Assembly: GCF_001182895.1 (NCBI RefSeq)
Contig: NZ_LFQR01000095.1
Coordinates: forward strand, 1-35,150
Source of the DNA: Frateuria defendens
GTDB taxonomy: Bacteria; Pseudomonadota; Gammaproteobacteria; Xanthomonadales; Rhodanobacteraceae
Direction of reading: 5' to 3'
DNA: 35,150 nucleotides
Of the stretch, positions 8,297 through 16,456 are shown piece after piece. How positions within the stretch are numbered: the stretch's first letter is position 1; the number at the start of each line of letters is the position of its first letter. The position numbers and the translations under genes were made by a program. The notes under the pieces are model-generated. The model was not told the DNA's origin. It ran no database searches and was given only the letters and a program-made list of their open reading frames with translations.

Positions 8297-8677
8297 TCAG
8301 CCGCTCACCCACACGCCCAGGCGAAGGTGCCAGCCGTCGCGCCGATGCTCCCAGTGCGGGTGCACGTAGCGGTAGCCGGGGCGCACGGCTTCCCAGTGGC
8401 CGGGCACGGCGACGTACTGGCGGCCGCTCCAGTGCCAGTAGCCGCGCGCCCACAGGTAGCCGGGACGCGGCCGCGGCTCCACCTCGACCACGCGGGGCGG
8501 CGGCGGCATCGGTGCGATTTCCTCGCGGACGACTTCGCGTTCGACCACCGGATGCGCCACCACCACCTCGCGCGGCGGCGCGTGGACAACGCGCTCTTCC
8601 ACGCAGCCGTCGAGCAGGAGCAGTGCGCCGGCCAGCAAGGCCGGCGCGGCGGAACGCAGGATGGATCGACTTATCAT
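8297..8677 (-). CDS. YXWGXW-repeat lipoprotein
   Basis: A 126-residue predicted lipoprotein. The signal peptide ends in LLLLDGC, a usable lipobox. Next comes a Val/Glu-rich and Pro-rich spacer (residues about 30-70), then short aromatic repeats: YLWARGYWHW, VPGHWEAVRPGYRYV, PHWEHRRDGWHL. This is the YXWGXW (BcpO-related) family of small envelope proteins, whose function is not established. AGGAA lies about 9 bases before the ATG. It sits immediately downstream of a second member of the family on the same strand, with an 87-base gap, so the pair probably arose by tandem duplication. A strong terminator follows. The family assignment rests on the repeated W/Y/G pattern; the molecular role is unknown. 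Confidence 0.82.
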   Translation of the reverse strand: MISRSILRSAAPALLAGALLLLDGCVEERVVHAPPREVVVAHPVVEREVVREEIAPMPPPPRVVEVEPRPRPGYLWARGYWHWSGRQYVAVPGHWEAVRPGYRYVHPHWEHRRDGWHLRLGVWVSG

Positions 8678-8744
8678 GGGCAGGGTTCCTCGGGCTTGGC
8701 GGGAAGCGGTGGCTGAGCGCGCACCGCTTTTCGTGCGGCGGTCA

Positions 8745-8764
8745 TGCCGTGATGGGCATGATCC
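8745..8764 (-). terminator. Possible weak terminator between the two YXWGXW genes
   Basis: A 7-bp inverted repeat, TCATGCC-GTGATG-GGCATGA, lies directly after the stop of the upstream YXWGXW gene on the minus strand. There is no T-run, so it may only weaken read-through to the lipoprotein gene. Confidence 0.25.
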
Positions 8765-9100
8765 TCAGCGCGCCCAGTGGCCCGGCACGAAATGCCAGCC
8801 CGGGCCGCGCTGGACCCAATAGGCCGGGCGATAGCGCTGGCCGGGGCGGGTGCGCACCCAGTAGCCCTCGACCCACACGTGCCGGTGCGCCGGGCCGCTC
8901 CACCTCCAGTAGCCGGGCGCCCAGACGTAGCCGGCGCGCGGCGGCGGCACGCGCACGTAGCGCGGCGGGGGCGGCGGCGTGCGCACGTCCACGCCGACCA
9001 CCACGTCGGTACGCGCCTGCGCCGGCGGCGCGAACGCGGCGGTGCCGAGCGCGAGGCCGAGGCCGGCGCACAGGGCGAGGGAGCGGTAGATGGATGACAT
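8765..9100 (-). CDS. YXWGXW-repeat periplasmic protein
   Basis: A 111-residue protein with a cleavable signal peptide ending near PPAQARTDV, no lipobox, a proline run (TPPPPPRYVRVPPP), and aromatic repeats YVWAPGYWRW, HVWVEGYWVR, YRPAYWVQ and GWHFVPGHW. It is a paralogue of the lipoprotein gene just downstream; here the leader indicates a soluble periplasmic or loosely surface-bound protein. The start is supported by GGAGAG before the ATG. The strict spacing of Trp/Tyr/Gly at about ten-residue intervals suggests a beta-type repeat. No enzymatic motif is visible. The function is unknown. Confidence 0.82.
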   Translation of the reverse strand: MSSIYRSLALCAGLGLALGTAAFAPPAQARTDVVVGVDVRTPPPPPRYVRVPPPRAGYVWAPGYWRWSGPAHRHVWVEGYWVRTRPGQRYRPAYWVQRGPGWHFVPGHWAR

Positions 9101-9156
9101 GGTTCTCTCCGTCAGTGCCGTCGAATGCGGCGGGCGGAGGAGAGAACGCAGGCGCG

Positions 9157-9203
9157 GAAAAATGTGTTGACCCGGCCGGCCGCCGCGTTCAGCGGCGGGC
9201 CGG
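9157..9203 (-). terminator. Likely terminator of the M48 peptidase gene
   Basis: A GC-rich hairpin with a 6-bp apical stem CGCCGC/GCGGCG, a 5-base loop, and a further 5-bp stem after a one-base bulge (9176-9203). On the minus strand it is followed about ten bases later by CACATTTTT. It lies 25 bases after the M48 stop. The spacing of the T-run is loose, so confidence is moderate. Confidence 0.45.
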
Positions 9204-9228
9204 GAAGCGCGCGGGCCGGCGCGTGCGC

Positions 9229-10026
9229 CTACAGCCTGCAGTTGGGCGCGTGCCCGCCGGCGCGCGCCTGCTGGTACACCGGCAGCAACTGCTGCGCCTG
9301 CTGGGCCAGCCGCTGCTCGCGCTGCGCGGAGGAAGGGTGGCTGGAGAGGAATACCGGCGGCTTGCTGCCGCCCTGGTGCGCCATCTTCTGCCACAGCGCC
9401 GGCGCCGCGCGCGGATCGAAGCCGGCCTCGGCCATGTAGCGCTGGCCCAGCGTGTCCGCCTCGCTCTCCTGTATGCGCGAGAACGGCAGCAGGATGCCCA
9501 CCTCCGCGCCCAGGCCCAGCGCCGCCGCGGCGTAGCCCGCATTGGTGCCGCGCGTGCCGGCGTACACCGAGCCGGCCAGCACCGCCGCCTGCGCGGCGTA
9601 GTTGTCGGACACGCGCTCGGCGCCATGGCGCGCCACCACGTGCGAGAGCTCGTGGCCCAGCACCACCGCCAGCTGGTCCTGGTCGGTGGCGATCTTGAAC
9701 ATGCCGCGGTTCACGCCGATGCGCCCGCCGGGCAGGGCGAAGGCATTGGCGCTGTCGTCGCCCACGATCTGCACCTCCCACGACTGCGTGTTCCACGGCG
9801 GCGGCAGCACCGCGATCAGCGCGTTCGACACGCAGGTGGCGTAGGCGCGCTCGCGCGGCACCTCCACGAACTTGCCCTGCTTGCGCAGGTCGTTGAACGC
9901 GGCCAGGCCCATCTGGCTCATCTGGCCGTCCGACACCATCATCAGCTGCGAGCGCCCGGTGGGCGAGGTGGCGCAGCCGGCGAGCAGGGCGAGGGCCAGC
10001 GGTACGGGCAGGTGACGGGGTTTCAT
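9229..10026 (-). CDS. M48-family zinc metalloprotease lipoprotein
   Basis: A 265-residue periplasmic protease. The lipobox LALLAGC puts the lipidated cysteine at residue 18. The catalytic zinc site is HELSHVVARHG (HExxH near residues 124-128), and the third ligand is the first Glu of QESEAD about 55 residues later. Upstream sequence features (GRSQLMMVSD, SWEVQIVGDDSANAFALPGG) match the LoiP/YcaL-like M48 group, which acts in outer-membrane protein quality control in other bacteria; that role is known for the family, not shown here. The start is set by AAGGAGG about 7 bases before the ATG. It is divergent from the tetR-like gene, sharing a 104-base control region. Confidence 0.92.
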   Translation of the reverse strand: MKPRHLPVPLALALLAGCATSPTGRSQLMMVSDGQMSQMGLAAFNDLRKQGKFVEVPRERAYATCVSNALIAVLPPPWNTQSWEVQIVGDDSANAFALPGGRIGVNRGMFKIATDQDQLAVVLGHELSHVVARHGAERVSDNYAAQAAVLAGSVYAGTRGTNAGYAAAALGLGAEVGILLPFSRIQESEADTLGQRYMAEAGFDPRAAPALWQKMAHQGGSKPPVFLSSHPSSAQREQRLAQQAQQLLPVYQQARAGGHAPNCRL

Positions 10027-10103
10027 GCGACACCCTCCTTCGCAAGATCGGTCGGGGGCGAAGGATACCCGGCCGGCGGTGTTTGCCATGCCTCTGGAAT
10101 AAA

Positions 10104-10115
10104 ACGAACGGTCGT
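10104..10115. promoter_or_regulatory. TetR-type operator candidate in the divergent control region
   Basis: The 12-bp imperfect dyad ACGAAC/GGTCGT (5 of 6 positions symmetric) sits 15 bases before the TetR start and is flanked by AT-rich sequence (AATAAA before, CTATTTTTT after). ACGAnnnnTCGT-like dyads beside tetR genes are common autoregulatory sites. The region also serves the divergent M48 gene. Confidence 0.5.
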
Positions 10116-10130
10116 GCTATTTTTTGACGC

Positions 10131-10733
10131 ATGAGCGCTTCCCATCTCCCCGGCAAAGGCCAGGCCACCCGCGAGCTGATCCTCGAGGCGGCCTACGGCA
10201 TGGCCCGCAGCGAAGGGCTGGAAGGCCTGTCGATCGGCACCCTGGCGCAGGGCGTGGGCATGTCCAAGAGCGGCGTGTTCGCCCACTTCGGCTCGCGCGA
10301 GGATTTGCAATTGGCCGTGCTGGAAAACGCCGGCGGGCGCTTCGTGGACGAGGTGATGGCGCCGGCGCTGCGGCTGCCGCGCGGCCTGCCGCGGCTGCGC
10401 GGCATCGTCGAGCGCTGGTTCGAGTGGATGCGCCGCCACGAGGGCGGCTGCGTGCTGGCCACCGCCAGCAGCGAATACGACGGCCGGCCGGGGCCGCTGC
10501 ACGACTTCGTGGTGAAGCAGCAGGCCGAGTGGCGCGAGGCGCTCAAGCGCGCGGTCGGCCTGGCGGTGGAGAGCGGCGAGCTGCGTGCCGACACCGATCC
10601 CGGCCAGGCGGCCTTCGAGATCCACGCCCTGGTGCTGGCCCTGCACCACGATGCCGGCCTGTTCGGCCATGACGACGCGATGCGACGCGCGAAGCGCGGC
10701 TTCGAGCGCCTGCTGGCCGGCCTGCGGGCCTGA
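10131..10733 (+). CDS. TetR/AcrR-family transcriptional regulator
   Basis: A 200-residue regulator. The N-terminal DNA-binding domain (residues about 10-60) contains the helix-turn-helix TLAQGVGMSKSGVFAHFGSR, typical of TetR, and the C-terminal helical part should bind a ligand and dimerise. It probably represses itself through the dyad just upstream. The alpha/beta hydrolase gene starts 10 bases after its stop, so hydrolase expression is likely controlled by it, and the hydrolase substrate or product may be the inducer. That link is inferred from operon layout. The ATG follows a TTTTTTGACGC stretch with no strong Shine-Dalgarno sequence, so the mRNA may be nearly leaderless. Confidence 0.92.
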   Translation: MSASHLPGKGQATRELILEAAYGMARSEGLEGLSIGTLAQGVGMSKSGVFAHFGSREDLQLAVLENAGGRFVDEVMAPALRLPRGLPRLRGIVERWFEWMRRHEGGCVLATASSEYDGRPGPLHDFVVKQQAEWREALKRAVGLAVESGELRADTDPGQAAFEIHALVLALHHDAGLFGHDDAMRRAKRGFERLLAGLRA

Positions 10734-10743
10734 GGCACGAGGC

Positions 10744-11679
10744 ATGGCGACCATTTCCCGCCCGTCCCAGCGCCACGCCGCGGCCCGTGCGGCACAGCTC
10801 AAGCTCGGCATCCTGCGCGCGGGCTTCGCGCTGGGCAGTCGCCTGTGGCCTGCGCGCACCGTGGCGAGCGCGGCACGCCTCTTCACCACGCCGCTCGCCA
10901 GCAGCCGCAGCCGCGCGCGGGTAGCCGCCGCGCACGACGCGGGTGAGCGCGGCGAACTCGTCGTCGGCGGCGAGCGCATTGCGACCTATGTATGGGGCGA
11001 CCCGGCCACGCGCCCGTATGCCTTGCTGGTGCACGGCTGGTCCAGCTTCGGCCTGCGCTTTCCGGCCTGGGTGGAGCGCCTGCGCGCGCTCGGCTATGCG
11101 GTGGTGAGCTTCGACCAGCCGGGCCATGGCCACAGTAGCGGCCGCTCCTGCACGCTGCCGGATTTCGTGCGTACCGTGCAGCACGTGGGCCGCCACTTCG
11201 GCGGCGCCGCGCTGGCCATCGGCCACTCGCTGGGCGGCGCCGCGCTCGTGCTGGCGCAGGACGAGCATTGGCATGCCGCGAAGCTGGTGTTGATCGCGCC
11301 CGCGGCCGATCCGGTGGATGCCGCGCGCCGCTTCGCGCGCTTCGTGCGCCTGGGCGATCACCTGCGCGAGCGCCTGCATGCGCGGCTGGAGGCGCGCACG
11401 GGCGTGAACATCCACGACCTCCAGGTGCACCGACGCCTGCCGGGCCTCGGCCAGCCGGGCTTGATCGTGCACGACCTCGACGACCGCGACGTGCCCTGGG
11501 GCGAAGGCGAGCGCTACGCGCGCTACTGGCCCGGCGCGCGCCTGCTCACCACCGACGGCCTGGGTCACCGCCGCATCCTGGACGACCCCGCGGTGATCGA
11601 TGCGGCCTTCGCCTTCCTGCGCGGCGAGGCGGTGGGCGAGCGCGTCATCGCCACGCCCAACCTGCCGTTCGATCTCTGA
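10744..11679 (+). CDS. Alpha/beta hydrolase
   Basis: A 311-residue serine hydrolase fold. The oxyanion region is LLVHGWSS, the nucleophile elbow is GHSLGG, a probable acid residue lies in HDLDDRDVPW, and the catalytic His is in GLGHRRIL near the C-terminus, giving a complete Ser-Asp-His set. The first 70 residues form an Arg/Ala-rich N-terminal segment (AARLFTTPLASSRSRAR) ahead of the core. This layout occurs in lipase/esterase-like hydrolases often found behind tetR genes. The start is 10 bases after the regulator stop, with a GAGGC-type ribosome site. The substrate cannot be told from the sequence. Confidence 0.88.
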   Translation: MATISRPSQRHAAARAAQLKLGILRAGFALGSRLWPARTVASAARLFTTPLASSRSRARVAAAHDAGERGELVVGGERIATYVWGDPATRPYALLVHGWSSFGLRFPAWVERLRALGYAVVSFDQPGHGHSSGRSCTLPDFVRTVQHVGRHFGGAALAIGHSLGGAALVLAQDEHWHAAKLVLIAPAADPVDAARRFARFVRLGDHLRERLHARLEARTGVNIHDLQVHRRLPGLGQPGLIVHDLDDRDVPWGEGERYARYWPGARLLTTDGLGHRRILDDPAVIDAAFAFLRGEAVGERVIATPNLPFDL

Positions 11680-11882
11680 AGCCTTCCGCTGCAGGGAGTG
11701 CACTGCGCGCGCGGCCGGGCGTTGCGGTGTTGCCGCTGCGTTGGCTTCTCGCGCGCAAGCCGCGCCCCTGCTCACGCACCAGCACGTTTCAAGCGCGAGG
11801 TTGCGGGCAAGCGATGACGCAAGCGGCGCCGCCGCGGGCGCCGTAGCTTGCGCCGCAGCATGAGTCCGCCGGGGTGGCCGCC

Positions 11883-11888
11883 TAGAAT
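11883..11888 (+). promoter_or_regulatory. Candidate -10 box for icmF
   Basis: TAGAAT, one mismatch from TATAAT, lies 31 bases before the icmF start. No good -35 box is found at 16-18 bases upstream, so this is only a suggestion. Confidence 0.3.
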
Positions 11889-11919
11889 CGGGTATGCGCC
11901 TTTTCGCCGGAGTGGTTCG

Positions 11920-14900
11920 ATGAGCACGCCCGCCAAGCACCTGCCTGCCAGCGCCGCCGGGCGCGACCGGGGCCCGCTGCGCTTCGTCACCGCCGCCAGC
12001 CTGTTCGATGGCCACGACGCGGCGATCAACATCATGCGGCGAATCATCCAGGCGCAGGGCGCGGAGGTGATCCACCTCGGCCACAACCGCTCGGTGGAGG
12101 ATGTGGTGCGCGCCGCCCTGCAGGAGGACGCCGACGCCATCGCGCTGTCGTCCTACCAGGGCGGCCACGTCGAGTACTTCAAGTACATGGTAGACATGCT
12201 GCGCGAGAAGGGCGCCGCGCACATCCGCGTGTTCGGCGGTGGCGGCGGCACCATCACGCCGGAGGAGATCGGTGACCTCCAGGCCTACGGCGTGGAGCGC
12301 ATCTACCATCCCAACGACGGCATGAAGATGGGCCTCGTCGAGATGATCGAGGATGTGGTGCGTCGCGCGCAGGGCGCGCGCGACGCGGGAATGGAGAATC
12401 GGGAATCGGGAATCGGCAGGGCGATCGATGCCGACGATGATCTGGCAATCGGGCGCATGTTGAGCGCGCTGGAGAACGGCGCATTCAGCGAAGCCGAACT
12501 CGCCCGGCTGCGCAAGCAATGGGCCGCCGGCCTTTCCGATTCTCCATTCCCGATTTCCGATTCCCGCCGGGCACCGGCCCCGCCGGTGCTCGGTCTCACC
12601 GGCACCGGCGGCGCTGGCAAGTCCTCGGTGGTGGACGAACTGCTGCTGCGCTTCCTGCACGCCTTTCCGTCGATGCGCATCGCCGTGCTCGCGGTCGACC
12701 CCACGCGCCGGCGCAGCGGCGGCGCGCTGCTGGGCGACCGCATCCGCATGAACGCGCTGCGCAGCCATCGCGTCTACATGCGCTCCATGGCCACGCGCCG
12801 CCAGCACGCCGCCACCAGCGCGGTGCTGCGCGACTGCATCGGGTTCTTGAAGAGCCTGCCGTTCGACCTGGTGATCGTGGAGACCGCCGGCATCGGCCAG
12901 AGCGATTCGGAGATCGTGGACCTGGTGGATTTCCCCGTCTACGTGATGACCAGCGACTACGGCGCCGCCTCGCAGTTGGAGAAGATCGACATGCTCGACT
13001 TCGCCGAGCTGGTGGTGCTCAACAAGTTCGACAAGCGCGGCGCCGAGGACGCGCTGCGTGACGTGCGCAAGCAGTGGAAGCGCAACCGCAACGCCTTCGC
13101 GCTGAACGACGAGGACGTGCCGGTCTATCCCACCATCGCCAGCCAGTTCAATGACCCGGGCGTGACCTGGATGTTCGCCAACCTGTGCCGGCTGCTGCGG
13201 GAGAAACTGGGGGCGGGGAACGGGGAGCGGGGCACGGAGAGCGAGCCGCGGGGCATCGGAACGCCGCATTGCAACTGGGCGCCGCAGGTGGACACCACGC
13301 TCAGGGAGCCGCGCGCCACCGTGCTGATTCCCGACGCGCGCGTGCGCTACCTCGCCGAGATCGCCGAGCAGGGGCGCGGCATCGACGCCGGCATCGCGCG
13401 CATGGCCGAGGCGGCCAGCCGTGCGCAGCATTACTACGCGTCGCTCAAGGAGCTGGGCGACGCGGAGCTGCCGCGCGCGTTGGACCGCTATGCCGGCACC
13501 GATCTGCATGCCGCCGCCACAGCGGAGGCTGGAGCCTCGCCGCGCACCTTGCGCGCCGCGCACGATGCCAGCGCCGAGGCGCTGGATGCCGGCCTGCGCC
13601 GGCATGACGAGCTTGCCGCTGCCGAGGCCGTTGTCAGTCCCGACCCCGTCATCCCGGCGCAAGCCGGGATCCATGCCGGCACTTCGCGCGTAGCGCACCA
13701 CGCCGCGTCGCCGCCTTCCGTTACGGCGCCGGCGACCGTGGTCGACCGCTCCCTGCTCACCCTGCGCCAGTGCTACAACGCGGCGGTGAAGGAACTCAGC
13801 AGCGAAGCCATCCACCTGCTGCGCGACTGGCCCGAGCGCAGCCGGTCCGTCACCGCCGAGGTCAACGAGTACAAGGTGCGCGACAAGACCATCCGCGTGG
13901 AGAACTACCGCGAGTCGCTCAGCCATCAAAAGATCCCCAAGGTCGCGCCGCCCAGGACGAAGGACTGGGGCGAGCAGCTCGGCTTCCTCATGCGCGAGAA
14001 CCTGCCGGGTCACTACCCCTACACCGGCGGCGTGTACCCGTACCGGCGCAGCGGCGAGGATCCCACCCGCATGTTCGCCGGCGAGGGCACGCCCGAGCGC
14101 ACCAACCGCCGCTTCCATTATCTCAGCCAGGGCGGCGCCGCCACGCGCCTCTCCACCGCTTTCGACTCGGTGACGCTGTACGGCGAAGACCCGGCACCGC
14201 GCCCGGACATCTACGGCAAGATCGGCAACTCCGGCGTCTCCATCGCCACGCTGGACGACATGAAGAAGCTCTACTCGGGCTTCGACCTCGCCGCGCCCGG
14301 CACCTCGGTGTCGATGACCATCAACGGCCCCGCGCCGATCATCCTCGCGATGTTCATGAACACCGCGATCGACCAGAACGTGGAGAAATTCCTCAAGGCC
14401 GACGCCGCGCGCTGGGCGGAGGCGGAGCGGCGCATCGGCGAGCTTTATGCGGGCCGCGAGCGCCCCCGCTACGCCGGCGCGCTGCCGGCGGGCAGCGACG
14501 GCCTGGGGCTGGGCCTGCTCGGCGTCACCGGCGACCAGCTGGTGGAGGCGGACACCTATGCACGCATCAAGGCCGACACGCTCGCCGCCGTGCGCGGCAC
14601 CGTGCAGGCGGACATCCTGAAGGAGGACCAGGCGCAGAACACCTGCATCTTCTCCACCGAATTCGCGCTGCGCATGATGGGCGACATCCAGCAGTATTTC
14701 GTCGACCACAAGGTGCGCAACTTCTACTCGGTGTCGATCTCCGGCTACCACATCGCCGAGGCCGGGGCGAACCCGATCTCGCAGCTCGCCTTCACGCTCT
14801 CCAACGGCTTCACCATCGTGGAGTACTACCTCGCGCGCGGCATGCACATCGACGACTTCGCGCCGAACCTGAGCTTCTTCTTCTCCAACGGCATGGACCC

Positions 14901-15762
14901 GGAGTACAGCGTGATCGGCCGCGTGGCCCGGCGCATCTGGGCCCGCGCCATGCGCGAGCGCTACGGCGCCGGCGCGCGCAGCCAGATGCTCAAGTACCAC
15001 ATCCAGACCTCGGGCCGCTCCCTGCACGCGCAGGAGATCCAGTTCAACGACATCCGCACCACGCTGCAGGCGCTCTACGCCCTGTTCGACAACTGCAACA
15101 GCCTGCACACCAATGCCTACGACGAGGCCATCACCACGCCCACCGAGGAGAGCGTGCGCCGCGCCGTGGCCATCCAGATGATCATCAACAAGGAACTGGG
15201 CCTCAACTTCAACGAGAACCCCTGGCAGGGCAGCTACGTGATCGACGCCCTCACCGACCTGGTGGAAGAGGCCGTGTACAAGGAGTTCGACGCCATCAGC
15301 GAGCGCGGCGGCGTGCTCGGCGCCATGGACACCATGTACCAGCGCGGCAAGATCCAGGAAGAGTCGATGGTCTACGAGCAGAAGAAGCACGACGGCTCGC
15401 TGCCGCTGATCGGCGTCAACACCTTCCTGCCGAAGGAGCACGGCGGCGAAGTGGCGACCGCCATCGAACTGATCCGCTCCACCGAGGGAGAGAAGGCCCA
15501 GCAGATCGCCAACGTCAAAGCCTGGCAGGCCGCCCGCAACCCGCTGGCCCCGCGCGGCGAGACCGACCTCGCCCACGTCGCCGAAGACGAAACCGCCGAG
15601 GCGGAAGCCCACCACGGCCACGGCCTGGCCTACCTGCAGAACACCGCCCGCGACCGCCGCAACGTGTTCAACGCGCTGATGGAAGCGGTCAGGACCCACA
15701 GCCTGGGCCAGATCAGCCATGCGCTGTATGACGTAGGCGGGGAGTATCGGCGCAACATGTAG
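11920..15762 (+). CDS. icmF: Fused isobutyryl-CoA mutase IcmF (B12 domain, G-protein chaperone, mutase)
   Basis: A 1280-residue adenosylcobalamin-dependent acyl-CoA mutase fusion that interconverts branched and linear acyl-CoAs, classically isobutyryl-CoA and n-butyryl-CoA. Domains in order: B12-binding (about 20-150, with [10 protein letters not shown] and [13 protein letters not shown]); MeaI-like GTPase (P-loop GTGGAGKSS near 228, [19 protein letters not shown]), which loads and protects the cofactor; and the mutase TIM barrel (from about 610, with [20 protein letters not shown] and [21 protein letters not shown]). As remembered, family members are usually about 1,100 residues; the extra length lies in the two interdomain linkers and coincides with repetitive DNA read in frame (separate entries). 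The ATG has GGAG 8 bases upstream, and a strong terminator follows. It is a single-gene transcript. Related mutases acting on isovaleryl/pivalyl-CoA cannot be excluded. No frame interruption is seen across the gene. Confidence 0.95.
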   Translation: MSTPAKHLPASAAGRDRGPLRFVTAASLFDGHDAAINIMRRIIQAQGAEVIHLGHNRSVEDVVRAALQEDADAIALSSYQGGHVEYFKYMVDMLREKGAAHIRVFGGGGGTITPEEIGDLQAYGVERIYHPNDGMKMGLVEMIEDVVRRAQGARDAGMENRESGIGRAIDADDDLAIGRMLSALENGAFSEAELARLRKQWAAGLSDSPFPISDSRRAPAPPVLGLTGTGGAGKSSVVDELLLRFLHAFPSMRIAVLAVDPTRRRSGGALLGDRIRMNALRSHRVYMRSMATRRQHAATSAVLRDCIGFLKSLPFDLVIVETAGIGQSDSEIVDLVDFPVYVMTSDYGAASQLEKIDMLDFAELVVLNKFDKRGAEDALRDVRKQWKRNRNAFALNDEDVPVYPTIASQFNDPGVTWMFANLCRLLREKLGAGNGERGTESEPRGIGTPHCNWAPQVDTTLREPRATVLIPDARVRYLAEIAEQGRGIDAGIARMAEAASRAQHYYASLKELGDAELPRALDRYAGTDLHAAATAEAGASPRTLRAAHDASAEALDAGLRRHDELAAAEAVVSPDPVIPAQAGIHAGTSRVAHHAASPPSVTAPATVVDRSLLTLRQCYNAAVKELSSEAIHLLRDWPERSRSVTAEVNEYKVRDKTIRVENYRESLSHQKIPKVAPPRTKDWGEQLGFLMRENLPGHYPYTGGVYPYRRSGEDPTRMFAGEGTPERTNRRFHYLSQGGAATRLSTAFDSVTLYGEDPAPRPDIYGKIGNSGVSIATLDDMKKLYSGFDLAAPGTSVSMTINGPAPIILAMFMNTAIDQNVEKFLKADAARWAEAERRIGELYAGRERPRYAGALPAGSDGLGLGLLGVTGDQLVEADTYARIKADTLAAVRGTVQADILKEDQAQNTCIFSTEFALRMMGDIQQYFVDHKVRNFYSVSISGYHIAEAGANPISQLAFTLSNGFTIVEYYLARGMHIDDFAPNLSFFFSNGMDPEYSVIGRVARRIWARAMRERYGAGARSQMLKYHIQTSGRSLHAQEIQFNDIRTTLQALYALFDNCNSLHTNAYDEAITTPTEESVRRAVAIQMIINKELGLNFNENPWQGSYVIDALTDLVEEAVYKEFDAISERGGVLGAMDTMYQRGKIQEESMVYEQKKHDGSLPLIGVNTFLPKEHGGEVATAIELIRSTEGEKAQQIANVKAWQAARNPLAPRGETDLAHVAEDETAEAEAHHGHGLAYLQNTARDRRNVFNALMEAVRTHSLGQISHALYDVGGEYRRNM
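12387..12566. repeat. Inverted pair of short repeats inside icmF, first linker
   Basis: A 16-nt sequence starting GGGAATGGAGAATCGG at 12387-12402 recurs as an exact reverse complement at 12536-12551. Each arm is extended by GGGAATCGG-type repeats (12403-12416 and 12552-12566). The arms flank about 120 bases. The reading frame stays open and the arms encode [10 protein letters not shown] and [11 protein letters not shown]. Such runs are familiar as intergenic small repeats in Xanthomonadales, from memory. They fall between the B12 and GTPase domains. Confidence 0.8.
13209..13245 (+). repeat. G-rich repeat-like tract inside icmF
   Basis: A purine-rich tract built from variations on GGGGAACGG and GGGGAGCGG, at the end of the GTPase domain, encoding [15 protein letters not shown]. 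It looks like another translated small repeat in the coding region, but it has no inverted partner here. Confidence 0.45.
13583..13673. repeat. REP-doublet (REPIN-like) element inside icmF, second linker
   Basis: Two 27-nt arms in inverted orientation, 13583-13609 and 13647-13673, match at 24 of 27 positions when one is reverse-complemented. Two of the differences are compensatory: each arm keeps its own small hairpin (GCCGGC-CTGC-GCCGGC and CCCGGC-GCAA-GCCGGG). The translated product of the second arm is [12 protein letters not shown], the well-known peptide from such repeats. It lies in the linker between GTPase and mutase domains. Confidence 0.85.
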
Positions 15763-15785
15763 GGCGGCCGTCGCTCCGCACATCG

Positions 15786-15815
15786 AAAGGCCCGCTTCGG
15801 CGGGCCTTTTGTTTG
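15786..15815 (+). terminator. Rho-independent terminator of icmF
   Basis: Perfect 10-bp stem AAAGGCCCGC/GCGGGCCTTT with a TTCG tetraloop, followed by TGTTT. It is 24 bases after the icmF stop. Confidence 0.9.
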
Positions 15816-15877
15816 GCCGTCGGCCGGATGGTATGTGCCACCCGCCAGCCCCGGCGTCCTCATCGTTACCCAGCATG

Positions 15878-15899
15878 GTCATTCCCGCGAACGCAGGGG
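15878..15899 (+). repeat. Degenerate REP-like half element
   Basis: GGTCATTCCCGCGAACGCAG resembles the arm of the element inside icmF (a GTCATTCCCGCG-type REP) but lacks a good inverted partner. It lies between the icmF terminator and the toxin-antitoxin module. Confidence 0.45.
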
Positions 15900-15959
15900 G
15901 CGCTTCAAAATGGCAGGGCCGGTCATCCAGCGCCTTAACCCGGTAAGGAACAGGGCAAG

Positions 15960-16006
15960 TTGGGCCGCCCCTCGCTTCGTCGTACCATCGGCCCAACCGA
16001 GCGAGG
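15960..16006. promoter_or_regulatory. Two interleaved inverted repeats before the toxin-antitoxin operon
   Basis: TTGGGCCG (15960-15967) pairs exactly with CGGCCCAA (15989-15996), and CCTCGCT (15970-15976) pairs exactly with AGCGAGG (16000-16006). The order is A-B-A'-B'. The last arm ends 7 bases before the ATG of the first gene. As DNA they could be two overlapping operators for autoregulation; as RNA only one stem could easily form at a time, giving a switch covering the ribosome site (GCGAGG). Confidence 0.55.
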
Positions 16007-16013
16007 TCAGCCC

Positions 16014-16220
16014 ATGAGCGAAATCGTATTCCTGGTCGAGGACGCCCCCGAGGGTGGGCTGGTCGCGCGCGCGCTGGGGCATGCCATCTTCACCGAGGCC
16101 GACAGCTACGACGAGCTGCGCCAGCAGGTTCGCGATGCCGTGCAGTGCCATTTCGAGGTGAACGAGCGCCCCGCCATGATCCGGCTTCACTACGTCAAAG
16201 ACGAAGTACTCGCAGCATGA
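16014..16220 (+). CDS. hicB: HicB-like antitoxin (short form, often mislabelled 2-oxoisovalerate dehydrogenase)
   Basis: A 68-residue protein, MSEIVFLVEDAPEGGLVARA onward, with the compact partial RNase-H-like HicB fold: two early strands, an ADSYDELRQQVRDAVQCHF helix, and a final strand. From memory, short proteins of this family are frequently mis-annotated as 2-oxoisovalerate dehydrogenase E1 subunit beta, although they are far too small. It stops within the start of the hicA gene (ATGA), the usual antitoxin-toxin coupling. It has no C-terminal helix-turn-helix or ribbon-helix-helix domain, which longer HicB proteins use to bind their operator; the third gene may supply that. The start has GCGAGG 8 bases upstream, inside one arm of a dyad. 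Confidence 0.75.
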   Translation: MSEIVFLVEDAPEGGLVARALGHAIFTEADSYDELRQQVRDAVQCHFEVNERPAMIRLHYVKDEVLAA

Positions 16221-16456
16221 AGTTGCCTCGCGACATGGATGCCGCGGAGCTGATCAAGGCACTGGGCCGGCTCGGCTATCGCGCTGTCCGCCAGTCGGGC
16301 AGCCATGTCCGCCTGCAATGCGATGACCCGGTTCACGCGATCACGATTCCCAATCATCGCCCCCTGCGCGTGGGTACGCTCGCGGCGATTCTCGCCGACG
16401 TTGCTGCGACTCACGGTGTGGAGCGGGATGCACTGATAGGCCTTCTGTTCGGATGA
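16217..16456 (+). CDS. hicA: HicA-family mRNA interferase toxin
   Basis: A 79-residue HicA protein with the double-stranded-RNA-binding-like fold. The catalytic histidine is His30 in RQSGSHVRLQ, preceded by the helix AAELIKALGRLGYRAV. The conserved proline/His patch ITIPNHRPLRVGTLAAIL follows. HicA toxins cleave mRNA independently of codon position and stop growth when free; the adjacent HicB-like protein would mask it. The gene overlaps hicB by 4 bases at its start and the HigA-like gene by 4 bases at its end, so all three should be translated as a coupled unit. The key histidine is intact, so activity is likely. Confidence 0.88.
   Translation: MKLPRDMDAAELIKALGRLGYRAVRQSGSHVRLQCDDPVHAITIPNHRPLRVGTLAAILADVAATHGVERDALIGLLFG

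Noticed and set aside
6604-10134. A plus-strand open frame of over 1,100 codons across several minus-strand genes
   Set aside because: It crosses certain genes and intergenic hairpins and contains no recognisable domain.
10543-15996. A very long open frame antisense to icmF and neighbours
   Set aside because: High GC removes stop codons from antisense frames; the product is His/Val/Ala/Gly-rich, has no family motifs, and mirrors the certain icmF frame.
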